From: Bacteroidales bacterium
GTDB taxonomy: Bacteria > Bacteroidota > Bacteroidia > Bacteroidales > PUMT01
NCBI GenBank assembly: GCA_007132225.1
Contig: SLPB01000064.1
Location: 1-45,380 of the forward strand
Reading direction: 5' to 3'
DNA: 45,380 nucleotides
The notes below the pieces were generated by a model. The model was not told the DNA's origin and ran no database searches. It saw only the letters and a list, made by a program, of their open reading frames with translations. Below, piece by piece: positions 17,168 to 25,776 of the stretch. The position numbers and the translations under genes are program-made. Position 1 is the stretch's first letter; every line of letters starts with the position of its first letter.

Positions 17168-18370
17168 TTAAATGCCCTGTTGGTTTTCATTTTCATCAGG
17201 ATCATATTTGGGAGGATCCCACATCGAAACTGCAATATGCTGCTGCATGTTTTCCTCAGAGGCCCAGTAATATATTGTTAAAATCCTGCCATCGTCCCTT
17301 TGTAATAAAACAGGATAACCAAAGTCCCAGTAACTGGTTCCGTCGGTAAAATTGTCACGTATAATATACTCTTCACCCCAGGTTTTACCGCCATCCTCAC
17401 TGTATTTACCGGACAACCTGCTGTTATGGCGGTCCCCGTAAACACAAATAAGCCGTCCATCCTGAAGCTCCAGCAAGGCCGGAGGATTTGAACTGCTTTC
17501 AAAGTACTTAACCTGACTCATAATATTCCATGTACGGCCACGATCTTCGGTAATGGCTACTTCAACACCATTACCCTCCCTGTTACTCAAAGCAGGATAT
17601 ATTTTACGATAAGATATAATAAATTTATCTTCTGATATCTGCACGGTGCTGGACATTACTGTATTAACATATACATCATATTCAGCAGGAGTGATCCAGG
17701 AAACAAATTCATAACTCACCCCCCCATCTTCGGTTTTAATACAGGCAAGGCGCTGAACATTTTCATTTCGGACTGAAATGAATAAATACATTTCTTTATC
17801 GCCGGTAACCATATAATCTGTTCTTGCTGTAATTTTGTGATCCCTTAACTCGGGATGCTTGTGAATCTCTCCCAGGTACCATGGTCCTTCCCATGTTGCA
17901 CCTCGGTCATAAGAATAGTAAAACCCTCCTTCCGGGTCATCATTGCCATGATACCCGGTGGCAAATATCCTCATGGCAAACCCTTCGTGTTTGAAATTCA
18001 GGGGAGATTCAAGCTGCTTTTTCTTTTCGGGAACCCATTTAATATTGTCATCATCCATGAAATCATCAGGCTTAAACATCTCCCAGGTCTCGCCGCCATC
18101 GATGCTCCGGGTAAATAAACTCTCCTCAATGCCGGTAATATTATGACCGCTGCTCTCTGCTATATCTCCCCTGGTAAATCCAACCAGTATCTCATCTCCC
18201 CATTGCCAAAGACCATTATTGGCGGGCCAGCCAAGGAATTTATCCTCTTCAATGGCAGCAATGGTATGCTTTATGCCTTCAATATGCCTGGTTTCATCAT
18301 TATGCTCTTTGCAACCAGGCAGTATGGTCAGCGATAAAAATAAAGCGGTTAACCCTGCAATATTTCTCAT
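17168..18370 (-). CDS. Asp-box beta-propeller lipoprotein (sialidase superfamily), tandem copy 2
   Basis: A 400-residue lipoprotein (TILPGC, C20) colinear with the gene at 15995 over nearly its whole length. Shared blocks include EEDKFLGWPAN, LWQWGDEILVGFTRGD, FMDDDNIKW and NFKHEGFAMR, plus SIDGGETW, SYDRGATW, TEDRGRTW and SEDGGKTW blades. The two nucleotide sequences are also close, indicating a fairly recent tandem duplication. Differences are concentrated around residues 195-270 (SVRNENVQR and the YPALSNREGN segment), which may set specificity. It is the first gene after a 265-bp gap that carries a Bacteroidota-type promoter (18496-18528) and a perfect inverted repeat (18504-18516), so it probably heads a unit reading into the duplicate and the sulfatases beyond. 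The reaction is unknown. Confidence 0.82.
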   Translation of the reverse strand: MRNIAGLTALFLSLTILPGCKEHNDETRHIEGIKHTIAAIEEDKFLGWPANNGLWQWGDEILVGFTRGDIAESSGHNITGIEESLFTRSIDGGETWEMFKPDDFMDDDNIKWVPEKKKQLESPLNFKHEGFAMRIFATGYHGNDDPEGGFYYSYDRGATWEGPWYLGEIHKHPELRDHKITARTDYMVTGDKEMYLFISVRNENVQRLACIKTEDGGVSYEFVSWITPAEYDVYVNTVMSSTVQISEDKFIISYRKIYPALSNREGNGVEVAITEDRGRTWNIMSQVKYFESSSNPPALLELQDGRLICVYGDRHNSRLSGKYSEDGGKTWGEEYIIRDNFTDGTSYWDFGYPVLLQRDDGRILTIYYWASEENMQQHIAVSMWDPPKYDPDENENQQGI

Positions 18371-18495
18371 TTTATAATTGCTATTAAATTAAACCATAAT
18401 TAATTATAAATAATTGCTATGGACGATCTTAATAAATGTGAACTAAAATCAGTCCCTGATGCCAGCACGTTTGGTAAACCGGAAAACATTTAAAT

Positions 18496-18528
18496 CAAAA
18501 CTATATGTATTACATAATGCAATGCAAA
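18496..18528 (-). promoter_or_regulatory. Bacteroidota-type promoter upstream of the propeller pair
   Basis: On the minus strand TTTG (18528-18525) is followed after 21 nt by TAGTTTTG (18503-18496), an exact match to the -33 TTTG and -7 TAnnTTTG elements at accepted spacing. Transcription would start near 18489, giving a leader of about 118 nt before the ATG at 18370. An inverted repeat lies between the two elements, suggesting a repressible promoter. Confidence 0.55.
18504..18516. promoter_or_regulatory. Putative operator TATGTA-T-TACATA (copy 1)
   Basis: This is a perfect 6-bp inverted repeat with a 1-nt centre, lying between the -33 and -7 elements of the propeller-pair promoter. The wider sequence TATGTATTACATAATG followed by AAACATAAA recurs at 35699-35711 upstream of the other sialidase-superfamily gene. 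The position fits a repressor site; the regulator is not in the window. Confidence 0.5.
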
Positions 18529-18635
18529 CATAAAAACTTTTCACCATTTTTTCAACAAAACAATGTGAAAAATAATAAGGTCAAAATCTAAAAAGTCTAA
18601 AGTTGATAAGAACCTCCTCGTTATCATTTATTTGT

Positions 18636-20924
18636 TTACCCGGTGCCGGCAGGAACTATTTCCAGGATTCTCAAACCCCGGGGCTCGAGTAAAATATCAA
18701 TATGAATATCCGGGTCATCATAGGGAGCAAGCAATTCCCTACCCTTATTGCTAATTATATAGATATTCCCTCTATCATGAAGCCCATAGTCATTAGCATT
18801 AAATTTAAAATTAACGGGTAGGGCATCATCACTTATACTTGCCAGAACAATCCCCACATTGTTATCATCTGCCATCCATGCCCCGGAATACAATATGGGG
18901 ACAGTCTTTTTAAAAGAAGTTACAGTTTCGCCACTTCTCCCTGCATAGATAGACAATCTGGAAATATCTATTTCTTTCTCCGGAATTTCAATATGAGGGG
19001 CACGTAGAAATTTCCCGTATAACAAATATTTTAATCCTTTATACCTTAACCTTGCAATATCCAAAAGGTAATCAATTTCATCTTCCCTTTCAGATGCAAG
19101 AAAAGTATGATAATTTGCAATTGCCGGCTGCATGCCCCAAACAAAAGACCTTGCCTGTTCCATTAGGAACTGCTTATTAAAGACCTCATCAAGCAGCTGT
19201 TCTGTTTCATCGGGTGCATGTTCCACGGGCCATAACTCATCATAGGGCGGAGTAACCAGGGAGGAATAGCTACCGTAGGTAATGCCATATTGGTGGTATA
19301 CTGCCTGAAAAAAGGGGATAGTCTCAATACCTTCTGCTCCGGCATATCGTTCCCTGCTCGCCTGCAAGGTTAAAAAAGCATCAAGATCAGGAAGCCAGTT
19401 TTCGGATGATCCCTCACCGGTAAAAATGGGCTGTTTATCTCCGTAATCATTTGACCTAACCTGATTTATAAGTTTCCGGGAATTTTCTATCCAGTAATTG
19501 CCTCCCCCGATATCATGTCCATGACCGGTATCATAACACATCCGGCTTAAACAGGTCTGATCCATGTAAACACCATTGGTTTGATAAATATTAACAGCAC
19601 TGTCACATAAAGATGAATAATAATCTCTCCAGAATTCAGTACCGACACACATATTTATAAGGGCATTGCCTGAAAATTTATTATAAACGTTGGAGCGTAT
19701 ATTCCCATCTATATCTTTGACTGTATAAGGTTCAACCTTCCCCGATTTCCAGCTTTCGGTAACATCCCCCCACTGAAGTGCATTCATATAAACATGGCAG
19801 TTAACACCCTGTTCCTGCGCCGAGGTTACAGCGCTTATAAACGATTCCTTCCCTTCCCTTGGTGGCATATATTCGGGGAAATTATCATCGTAGGAACAAT
19901 TATGCCACCAATGCCAGAAAACACTTACCGGCAGGCCGAGCCTCTGTTTCAGTTCCACTGCCGGTGTAAGAACATTGTCAGATTCACCCCTGTTCCATAT
20001 CCATAGAGCAGTTTCTTCCAGCCATGATGGCGTCAATCCGATTTTAAACCTACTCTCGGCAGCCCACCTCTGCTCCAAAGCCCAATCCCTGTAAACCTCT
20101 GCGGCAGTAATCCAGTCACCCCTGAAAGATCCGATTACTGCTTCGTAAGAAGGGGTATAGGAACTTAACGTTGAATCCAGGGCAGGGTAATTAGTCATTT
20201 CATAAACAAGTGTGCTGAGGGTATCAAGTTGAAAGGAGAAGTTTTTAATATACGATAAAGAATCATTGCATGCGGCATAAAAGCCGGTCTTTTCATCACC
20301 ATATAAAAAAACAACCTGACTTGAAAGGGATCCCGGGTAAGACCAGTCCCATCTGTTTCCACGACGGTCAGAAAGCTGTGCCCTGGGTTTGTCAATTAGC
20401 TGACCCATCCATGTAGGGACAGCTAATTTTTCTTCTCCCTGATTCTTTAATCCTTCAATTTTAGGAAATGTCACGCCGGCAATCTGGTAACCCTTTATCC
20501 CGTTCAGAGATATATTCCAGTAAGACAATGCCTTCTTTTTGTCGACAGTGATTTTTGCCGTTACCTGAAAGTCTTTATTTTTTATTCCTTCAAAGTTTTC
20601 CCATTTTAACATAATAGTTAAAGGATCAGGATTTGAATAACTAAACCCGGAAGGTGTATTCTTATCAATCCTGAATGTTCCTGAAGGTTGCTTTAAACTT
20701 ATTTCCCAGGGTAACCCTGTGATTAAATCCTTATTAAGTAATTCATATTCGTTAGCCAGGTCGCTAAAAACAATAAAAGCCCCGGTATTTTTATCAAATC
20801 CCAGTTTAATTTTATCGTTTTCAATATATACGCGTTCTGAAGGGGAATCAACACATCCGGAAAAAAGAAATAAAATTAAACTAATCAGTAAAACAGGATG
20901 AGGATATTTTTTCATTTTTTTCAA
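18636..20924 (-). CDS. DUF6259-like TIM-barrel glycoside hydrolase candidate, lipoprotein
   Basis: A 762-residue lipoprotein (LFSGC, C24). After an N-terminal beta-rich region (about 25-290), the central part reads like a glycosidase TIM barrel: LWIWNRGESDNVL, LPVSVFWHWWHNCSYDDNFPEYMPP, NCHVYMNALQWGD, a strand-end acidic residue D455 in GVYMDQ, and a second in FTGEGSSEN (E504). A C-terminal beta domain follows (about 660-762). This plan resembles the DUF6259 proteins found in PULs of sulfated polysaccharides and distantly the GH36/GH97-like barrels; no activity can be assigned from sequence alone. D455 and E504 as catalytic pair is an inference from position. Its start is 22 bp downstream of the GH78 rhamnosidase stop, so the two are co-transcribed and probably act sequentially. 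Confidence 0.7.
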   Translation of the reverse strand: MKKMKKYPHPVLLISLILFLFSGCVDSPSERVYIENDKIKLGFDKNTGAFIVFSDLANEYELLNKDLITGLPWEISLKQPSGTFRIDKNTPSGFSYSNPDPLTIMLKWENFEGIKNKDFQVTAKITVDKKKALSYWNISLNGIKGYQIAGVTFPKIEGLKNQGEEKLAVPTWMGQLIDKPRAQLSDRRGNRWDWSYPGSLSSQVVFLYGDEKTGFYAACNDSLSYIKNFSFQLDTLSTLVYEMTNYPALDSTLSSYTPSYEAVIGSFRGDWITAAEVYRDWALEQRWAAESRFKIGLTPSWLEETALWIWNRGESDNVLTPAVELKQRLGLPVSVFWHWWHNCSYDDNFPEYMPPREGKESFISAVTSAQEQGVNCHVYMNALQWGDVTESWKSGKVEPYTVKDIDGNIRSNVYNKFSGNALINMCVGTEFWRDYYSSLCDSAVNIYQTNGVYMDQTCLSRMCYDTGHGHDIGGGNYWIENSRKLINQVRSNDYGDKQPIFTGEGSSENWLPDLDAFLTLQASRERYAGAEGIETIPFFQAVYHQYGITYGSYSSLVTPPYDELWPVEHAPDETEQLLDEVFNKQFLMEQARSFVWGMQPAIANYHTFLASEREDEIDYLLDIARLRYKGLKYLLYGKFLRAPHIEIPEKEIDISRLSIYAGRSGETVTSFKKTVPILYSGAWMADDNNVGIVLASISDDALPVNFKFNANDYGLHDRGNIYIISNKGRELLAPYDDPDIHIDILLEPRGLRILEIVPAGTG

Positions 20925-20946
20925 TTAACATTAGCTTCTGCCATGA

Positions 20947-23900
20947 TTACTTACTATTTATCAGACTCAGCTCCCGGCTGATTCTTTCAAGAACCGGATC
21001 TGACACCCTTAATTCTTCAGGTAAAGAGTGCATCGCCAGAGCTGGTGAGAATCCCATTACCTGGCTCAGCCAGGGGGAGCCGGTAAGTTCAGGAAGATGT
21101 TTATAAATAATTTCACGGGATTGCTTAACGGCAAGCAGCTCGCCTATGGTGTTTTCAATACTGAGAGCCGGCAAAGCAACCTGTTCCTCTATCCCGGCAT
21201 CTGCGGCCAGCTCTGCTGAGTTATAGGAAAATGTATATTTGCCGGAACCAAGCTGCACCAGGACATTCTCATCCTGCTGTGAGAGGCTGGAAATTCCGGG
21301 AGAAGATGCGGGATCAGAACCGCCCTCCCTTACATTCTCAAGAATGGCACCCGGCAGATAAAGAGTGGCTGTTGTATTTGAAGGTACCTCGATATCAAGT
21401 ATAAACCGGCTGCCATCAAATTCCCATGATGATTCGATCCTTCCATACATGGAATTTATAATCGCCCTTGCATGATCCATGCCCCCACCCGGGATTGGTT
21501 TGATAATAACCGACCTGTACCCTGATCCGGGAGAAGGCTTTATGCCGGCAACCGTTTCGAACAGCCATTCTCCAATTGCACCCTTTGCAAAATGGTTAAA
21601 CGAGTTCATTCCCGCATCCTGGAATGTGCCGTCAGGTTTGATGCCGTCCCATCTTTCCCATATGGTGGTGGCCCCCATGGTTACAGGATACAGCCATGAA
21701 GGATAGCTTTCCCTGAGCAGCAGTTCATAGGCTGTTTTGCTGTGTCCGTATTGGCTGAGAATCGGATTAAGGTGAGGGGTGCCCAGGAAGCCGGTGGTAT
21801 GGTGCCCCCTGTTCTGAACATCGGTAACCAGCCTGTTAACCGCAACCGGTATTTTATCCTCCGGCAGCAGGTCAAAAGCAAGAGCAAGCAGGTAGGCTGT
21901 CTGGGTGTCTGACATTACCCTGCCACCCGGGGTTACATATTCATGAATAAATGCATTTTTGATCTTTTCAAAAAGCGCCCCATACTCTTTTGCATCATCC
22001 TCTATACCAAGGATATGCGCAGTTTTGTGCAGCAGATCGGTTGAGCGGGCAAAGTACATTGTGGCTATCATGTGATAGTCGGTATAGGCACCGGGATAGT
22101 GTGCATCGCTCGAAGTGCTGAAAGAGAGCCAGTCCCCCCAGGTAAAATCCACATCCCACAGGTAGGTATTCTCATTGGTTGCAGCCCTGCGCCTCATATA
22201 TTCAACCCATGCTTTCATACTCTGATACTGATTTGCCAGAATTAAAGTATCTCCGTAATACTGGTACACTGACCAGGGGACAATAAGGGCAGCATCTGCC
22301 CAGCCGGCACCCCCAAATCCCCTTCTGCTCCTCACATTGGGAACTACAGCGGGAACACTTCCTTCCTCGTCCTGGTCCGCTGCCAGGTCACCAAGCCATT
22401 TGGCAAAGAACCGGGCAGTATTCATATTAATGTTGCCAGTGGGTGCAAAAACCTGTACATCTCCTGTCCACCCCATCCTCTCATCCCTTTGGGGACAATC
22501 GGTGGGGACATCAAGAAAATTCCCTTTCTGGCCCCAGACAATATTATGCTGCAGCTGGTTAACCAGCGGGTGAGAACTCTGGAAATGGCCTGATGGCTCA
22601 ATGGCAGAATGGATCACCACCCCGGTGAGATCATCTGCTGACAAATCGCCGGGAAACCCTTCAACGGCAACATACCTGAACCCCTGAAAAGTGAAACGGG
22701 GTTCCCATACCTCCAATCCGCCTCCCTTCAGCACATAGGTGTTTTCCTGCCTGGCCGACCGCAGGTTTTCAGTATAGAAATTACCATCCTTATCCAAAAC
22801 CTCAGCATGCCTGAGGGTTACTCTTGTGCCGGCCTCCCCGTTTACCTTCAGTCGCATCCAACCTACCATGTTCTGTCCCATGTCAACAACTGTTTCACCT
22901 TCGGGGGTAGTAAAGATATCCACAGGTTTCAGCTCCTGAATTTTCATTACAGGCGGCGCCTCCTGTGCAATCAGCTTTTCTGTACCATGATCCGCAATTC
23001 TCACACCCTGCCAGTTAGTATCATCGTACCCGGGCATTGTCCACTCTTCCTTTTCCAGCCTTGCATCATAATATTCACCATTGTAAATATCTGACCTTAG
23101 TATCGGTCCGGTCGTTGCTTTCCAGTCCTTGTCGGTGGTGAATAACTGCCGGCTGCCATCCTCATAAATTATTACAACCTGTGCCAGCAGGGCAAGGACC
23201 TCTCCATAATAATTTCGCTGCCAATCCCTTCCGCCTATGTATCCTCTGAACCAGCCGTCACCCATATAAACGCCTATGGCATTCTTCCCCTGTTGAAGAT
23301 AGTCTGTTATATCATATACCTGATACTGAAGTCTGTTGTTATAACTTGTCCAGCCCGGTGTAAAGAGCTCCTGCCCCACCCGGCAGCCGTTGATATGCAT
23401 TTCATATAAGCCGTGAGCAGTCACATAGGCCCTTGCAGAAACGATCCTGTCTGTTGCATCAAACTCAGATCTCAGCATAGGGGCGGGTTGTGAATCCGAA
23501 TAGTCTTCCTCCAAATCAGGTTCTATCCAGGATGCTTCCCAGTCCCATTCACTGAGCATTCCCATTTCCCAATATGCAATTTCACTCCATGGAGATATAT
23601 TTTGATGATTATCCCACACCCTGACCCTCCAGTAATAACGCTGACCGGATTGAAGAGGCTGCCCTTCCCAGTGATTGTGTATTGAATTGCCTGATGATAC
23701 TATGCCGCTATCCCATAAAAGATTGCCTGCTTTCAGCTGCTCACTGCTTGCGGCGGTCTGCATCTGCCAGGCAGTCTGCAGGGTATTTCTCAGACCACTT
23801 TCAATGACCCAGGAAAACCTTGGGTCAGGCTGATCAATGCCAACAGGATTGATGGAGTATTCGGTTTTAAGGCCGGTAACACCAAGTGATGATTTGGATT

Positions 23901-24027
23901 GTCCCGGGTACATCAAGGATGCAGGGATGATCATCAGGAAAACCAGAAGCACTGGTTTTGAAAAGGCTGTTAAGTTCATATAAAAAAGTATTAAATTGAT
24001 TATATAGACTAAGGTAAAATTCTTCAT
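20947..24027 (-). CDS. GH78 family alpha-L-rhamnosidase, secreted
   Basis: GH78 enzymes are inverting exo-alpha-L-rhamnosidases. This 1026-residue protein has the full multi-domain plan: N-terminal beta domains (about 50-350, with YYWRVRVWD and WTSYNNRLQYQVYDITDYL), a further beta domain with VVDMGQNMVGW, the (alpha/alpha)6 barrel, and a C-terminal beta-sandwich (GYRSVIIKPIPGGGM). The hallmark CPQRDERMGWTGD at 511-523 contains the general acid Glu (E516 by alignment with the family), and WERWDG at 790-795 contains the second conserved Glu (E791), the usual base. An in-frame ATG at 23979 (MNLTAFSK) would give a cleaner signal peptide than the longest start. Its presence is the best evidence that the target polysaccharide contains terminal alpha-L-rhamnose. 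It precedes the DUF6259-like gene by 22 bp. Confidence 0.93.
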   Translation of the reverse strand: MKNFTLVYIINLILFYMNLTAFSKPVLLVFLMIIPASLMYPGQSKSSLGVTGLKTEYSINPVGIDQPDPRFSWVIESGLRNTLQTAWQMQTAASSEQLKAGNLLWDSGIVSSGNSIHNHWEGQPLQSGQRYYWRVRVWDNHQNISPWSEIAYWEMGMLSEWDWEASWIEPDLEEDYSDSQPAPMLRSEFDATDRIVSARAYVTAHGLYEMHINGCRVGQELFTPGWTSYNNRLQYQVYDITDYLQQGKNAIGVYMGDGWFRGYIGGRDWQRNYYGEVLALLAQVVIIYEDGSRQLFTTDKDWKATTGPILRSDIYNGEYYDARLEKEEWTMPGYDDTNWQGVRIADHGTEKLIAQEAPPVMKIQELKPVDIFTTPEGETVVDMGQNMVGWMRLKVNGEAGTRVTLRHAEVLDKDGNFYTENLRSARQENTYVLKGGGLEVWEPRFTFQGFRYVAVEGFPGDLSADDLTGVVIHSAIEPSGHFQSSHPLVNQLQHNIVWGQKGNFLDVPTDCPQRDERMGWTGDVQVFAPTGNINMNTARFFAKWLGDLAADQDEEGSVPAVVPNVRSRRGFGGAGWADAALIVPWSVYQYYGDTLILANQYQSMKAWVEYMRRRAATNENTYLWDVDFTWGDWLSFSTSSDAHYPGAYTDYHMIATMYFARSTDLLHKTAHILGIEDDAKEYGALFEKIKNAFIHEYVTPGGRVMSDTQTAYLLALAFDLLPEDKIPVAVNRLVTDVQNRGHHTTGFLGTPHLNPILSQYGHSKTAYELLLRESYPSWLYPVTMGATTIWERWDGIKPDGTFQDAGMNSFNHFAKGAIGEWLFETVAGIKPSPGSGYRSVIIKPIPGGGMDHARAIINSMYGRIESSWEFDGSRFILDIEVPSNTTATLYLPGAILENVREGGSDPASSPGISSLSQQDENVLVQLGSGKYTFSYNSAELAADAGIEEQVALPALSIENTIGELLAVKQSREIIYKHLPELTGSPWLSQVMGFSPALAMHSLPEELRVSDPVLERISRELSLINSK

Positions 24028-24113
24028 TTCAGAAATTTTATTTTATTAAATCTCCTGATTAATAAAATGCAACTTGCAGCTTCCTTTATCAATGAATAAA
24101 ATTAAGTTAAATT

Positions 24114-25703
24114 TCAACTATTATCGTTAAGAAATGCTTCTAAAATCTCCTTGCTTAATTCATCGGAATCTCCATACTTTATACGAAGTTCGCCAAGCCT
24201 TTTTTTAAGGGCTTCCTGGATTCCAATATATTCAGAATCATTATAAACGCTGTTCATTTCATCGGGGTCTCTCTTGAGATCGTACATCTCCCATTCATCA
24301 ATATCATAATAAAAATGGATCAGCTTGTATCTCTCGGTCCGTATGCCGTAATGCCGCTTAACCATATGCACCCGGGGATACTCATAGTAGTGATAATATA
24401 TGGCGTCCCGCCACTCCATCTTCTTTCCTGCTGCAATCTCCCTGAATGATTTACCCTGCATGTCAACCGGCTTTTCAATACCTGCATAATCCAGCATGGT
24501 AGGTGCCAGGTCTAGGTTAATCACCATTTCACTCACTTCAGTGTTTTTTGCAATTTCCCTTGGATAACGTACCAGAAGCGGGGTGCTCAGAGACTGTTCA
24601 TACATAAATCTTTTGTCATACCAGCCATGCTCACCCAGAAAGAATCCCTGGTCAGAAGTGTAAATCACAACAGTGTTTTCAAGAATTCCGGCTTTTTCAA
24701 GGTAAGAGAGCACCTCTCCAATCCCATCATCGACCGACTTAACGGACTTAAGATAGTCTCTCAGGTACCGGTTGAACATAAAACTGGCTAGCTCATGACC
24801 TTCAGGCATTTGATCCAGGAAGGCTTCATTAAGTGGACCATAAACAGCATCCCAGGCTTCACGTTGCTCACTGGTCATGCGGTCAAGGTGACGGTCAAAC
24901 CTGAAATCACTCTCTCCGGTATAGGGATCCCTTTCAAACTTCATATCAATACCCCAGTACATATGATGGAGAATTTCCATCTCCTGTTCCCTGGCTGCTG
25001 TTCCCCTTCCCTTGTAATCATCAAAAAAATTATGAGGAAGTGCAAATTCATGATCCTCAAGGAAATCCAGGTATTTAGTCTCAGCCTGCCAGTTCCGGTG
25101 TGGCGCCTTATGGTGATAAAGGAGGGTGAAAGGTTTATCTTTATCCCTGATATTCTCCAGCCATTCAAGGGCAAACTCAGTGGTAAGCGGTGAACAATGC
25201 CCATGATACTCTTTCCTCTCTCCGTTTTCAATAAATACCGGATTATAATACTGACCCTGGCCGGGCAAAGTTTTGTAATAATCAAATCCCTGGGGCTCAC
25301 CATCAAGGTGTATTTTACCAATCAGGGCAGTCTGATAACCTGCTTTCTGCAATAATTTAGGAAAGTTAGCCTGATCCCAGTCAAAAGACCCGCTGTTATA
25401 AAGTTGCCCGTTCAAATGACTATATTTTCCAGTAAGCATCACCGCTCGACTTGGTGCACAAATTGAATTGGTTACAAAGCTTTGTCTGAAAAGCGCCCCT
25501 TCTTGTGCAAGACGGTCTATATTGGGAAAAAGGACTGAATCCAGCAAGCCATGTCCGTAGGCGTGTATTGCCTGCTGGGTATGGTCATCTGTCATAATAA
25601 ATAAAATATTGGGAGGCTGGTTGCTTCCTGTATCCCGGGCACATGAAAAAATGCCTGCTCCCATTGCAAGCAGGGCAACTGATTTATAAATTGTTTTTTG
25701 CAT
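24114..25703 (-). CDS. S1-type sulfatase, Cys-type (N-acetylglucosamine-6-sulfatase-like), lipoprotein
   Basis: A 529-residue lipoprotein (GIFSC, C21). Seen: DD at 39-40 in MTDDHTQQAIHAYG, CAPSR with C82 in ICAPSRAVMLTGKYSH, GKIHL at 129-133 in place of GKWHL, HHKAPHRNW, TSDQGFFLGEHGWYDKRF, and a long C-terminal segment ending in YDLKRDPDEMNSVY. The CAPSR/GKIHL/GEHGWYDKR combination is typical of the sulfatase branch that includes GlcNAc-6-O-sulfatases and related marine exo-sulfatases, so a 6-O-sulfatase is possible but not proven. The signal region (SVALLAMGAGIFSC) resembles an orphan signal peptide at 28694-28780. It lies 86 bp upstream of the GH78 start and 73 bp downstream of the next sulfatase. 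Confidence 0.92.
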   Translation of the reverse strand: MQKTIYKSVALLAMGAGIFSCARDTGSNQPPNILFIMTDDHTQQAIHAYGHGLLDSVLFPNIDRLAQEGALFRQSFVTNSICAPSRAVMLTGKYSHLNGQLYNSGSFDWDQANFPKLLQKAGYQTALIGKIHLDGEPQGFDYYKTLPGQGQYYNPVFIENGERKEYHGHCSPLTTEFALEWLENIRDKDKPFTLLYHHKAPHRNWQAETKYLDFLEDHEFALPHNFFDDYKGRGTAAREQEMEILHHMYWGIDMKFERDPYTGESDFRFDRHLDRMTSEQREAWDAVYGPLNEAFLDQMPEGHELASFMFNRYLRDYLKSVKSVDDGIGEVLSYLEKAGILENTVVIYTSDQGFFLGEHGWYDKRFMYEQSLSTPLLVRYPREIAKNTEVSEMVINLDLAPTMLDYAGIEKPVDMQGKSFREIAAGKKMEWRDAIYYHYYEYPRVHMVKRHYGIRTERYKLIHFYYDIDEWEMYDLKRDPDEMNSVYNDSEYIGIQEALKKRLGELRIKYGDSDELSKEILEAFLNDNS

Positions 25704-25776
25704 AATAATTAAATAAAAAGAATGATTGTTGTTTTAATAATCTCCATTCAGTCATCGTGGCAAAAAAAGATTCCTT

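Noticed and set aside
15995-18370. Calling the tandem propeller proteins true sialidases
   Set aside because: Asp boxes show only the fold; the GH33 arginine triad and FRIP-type motif are not visible.
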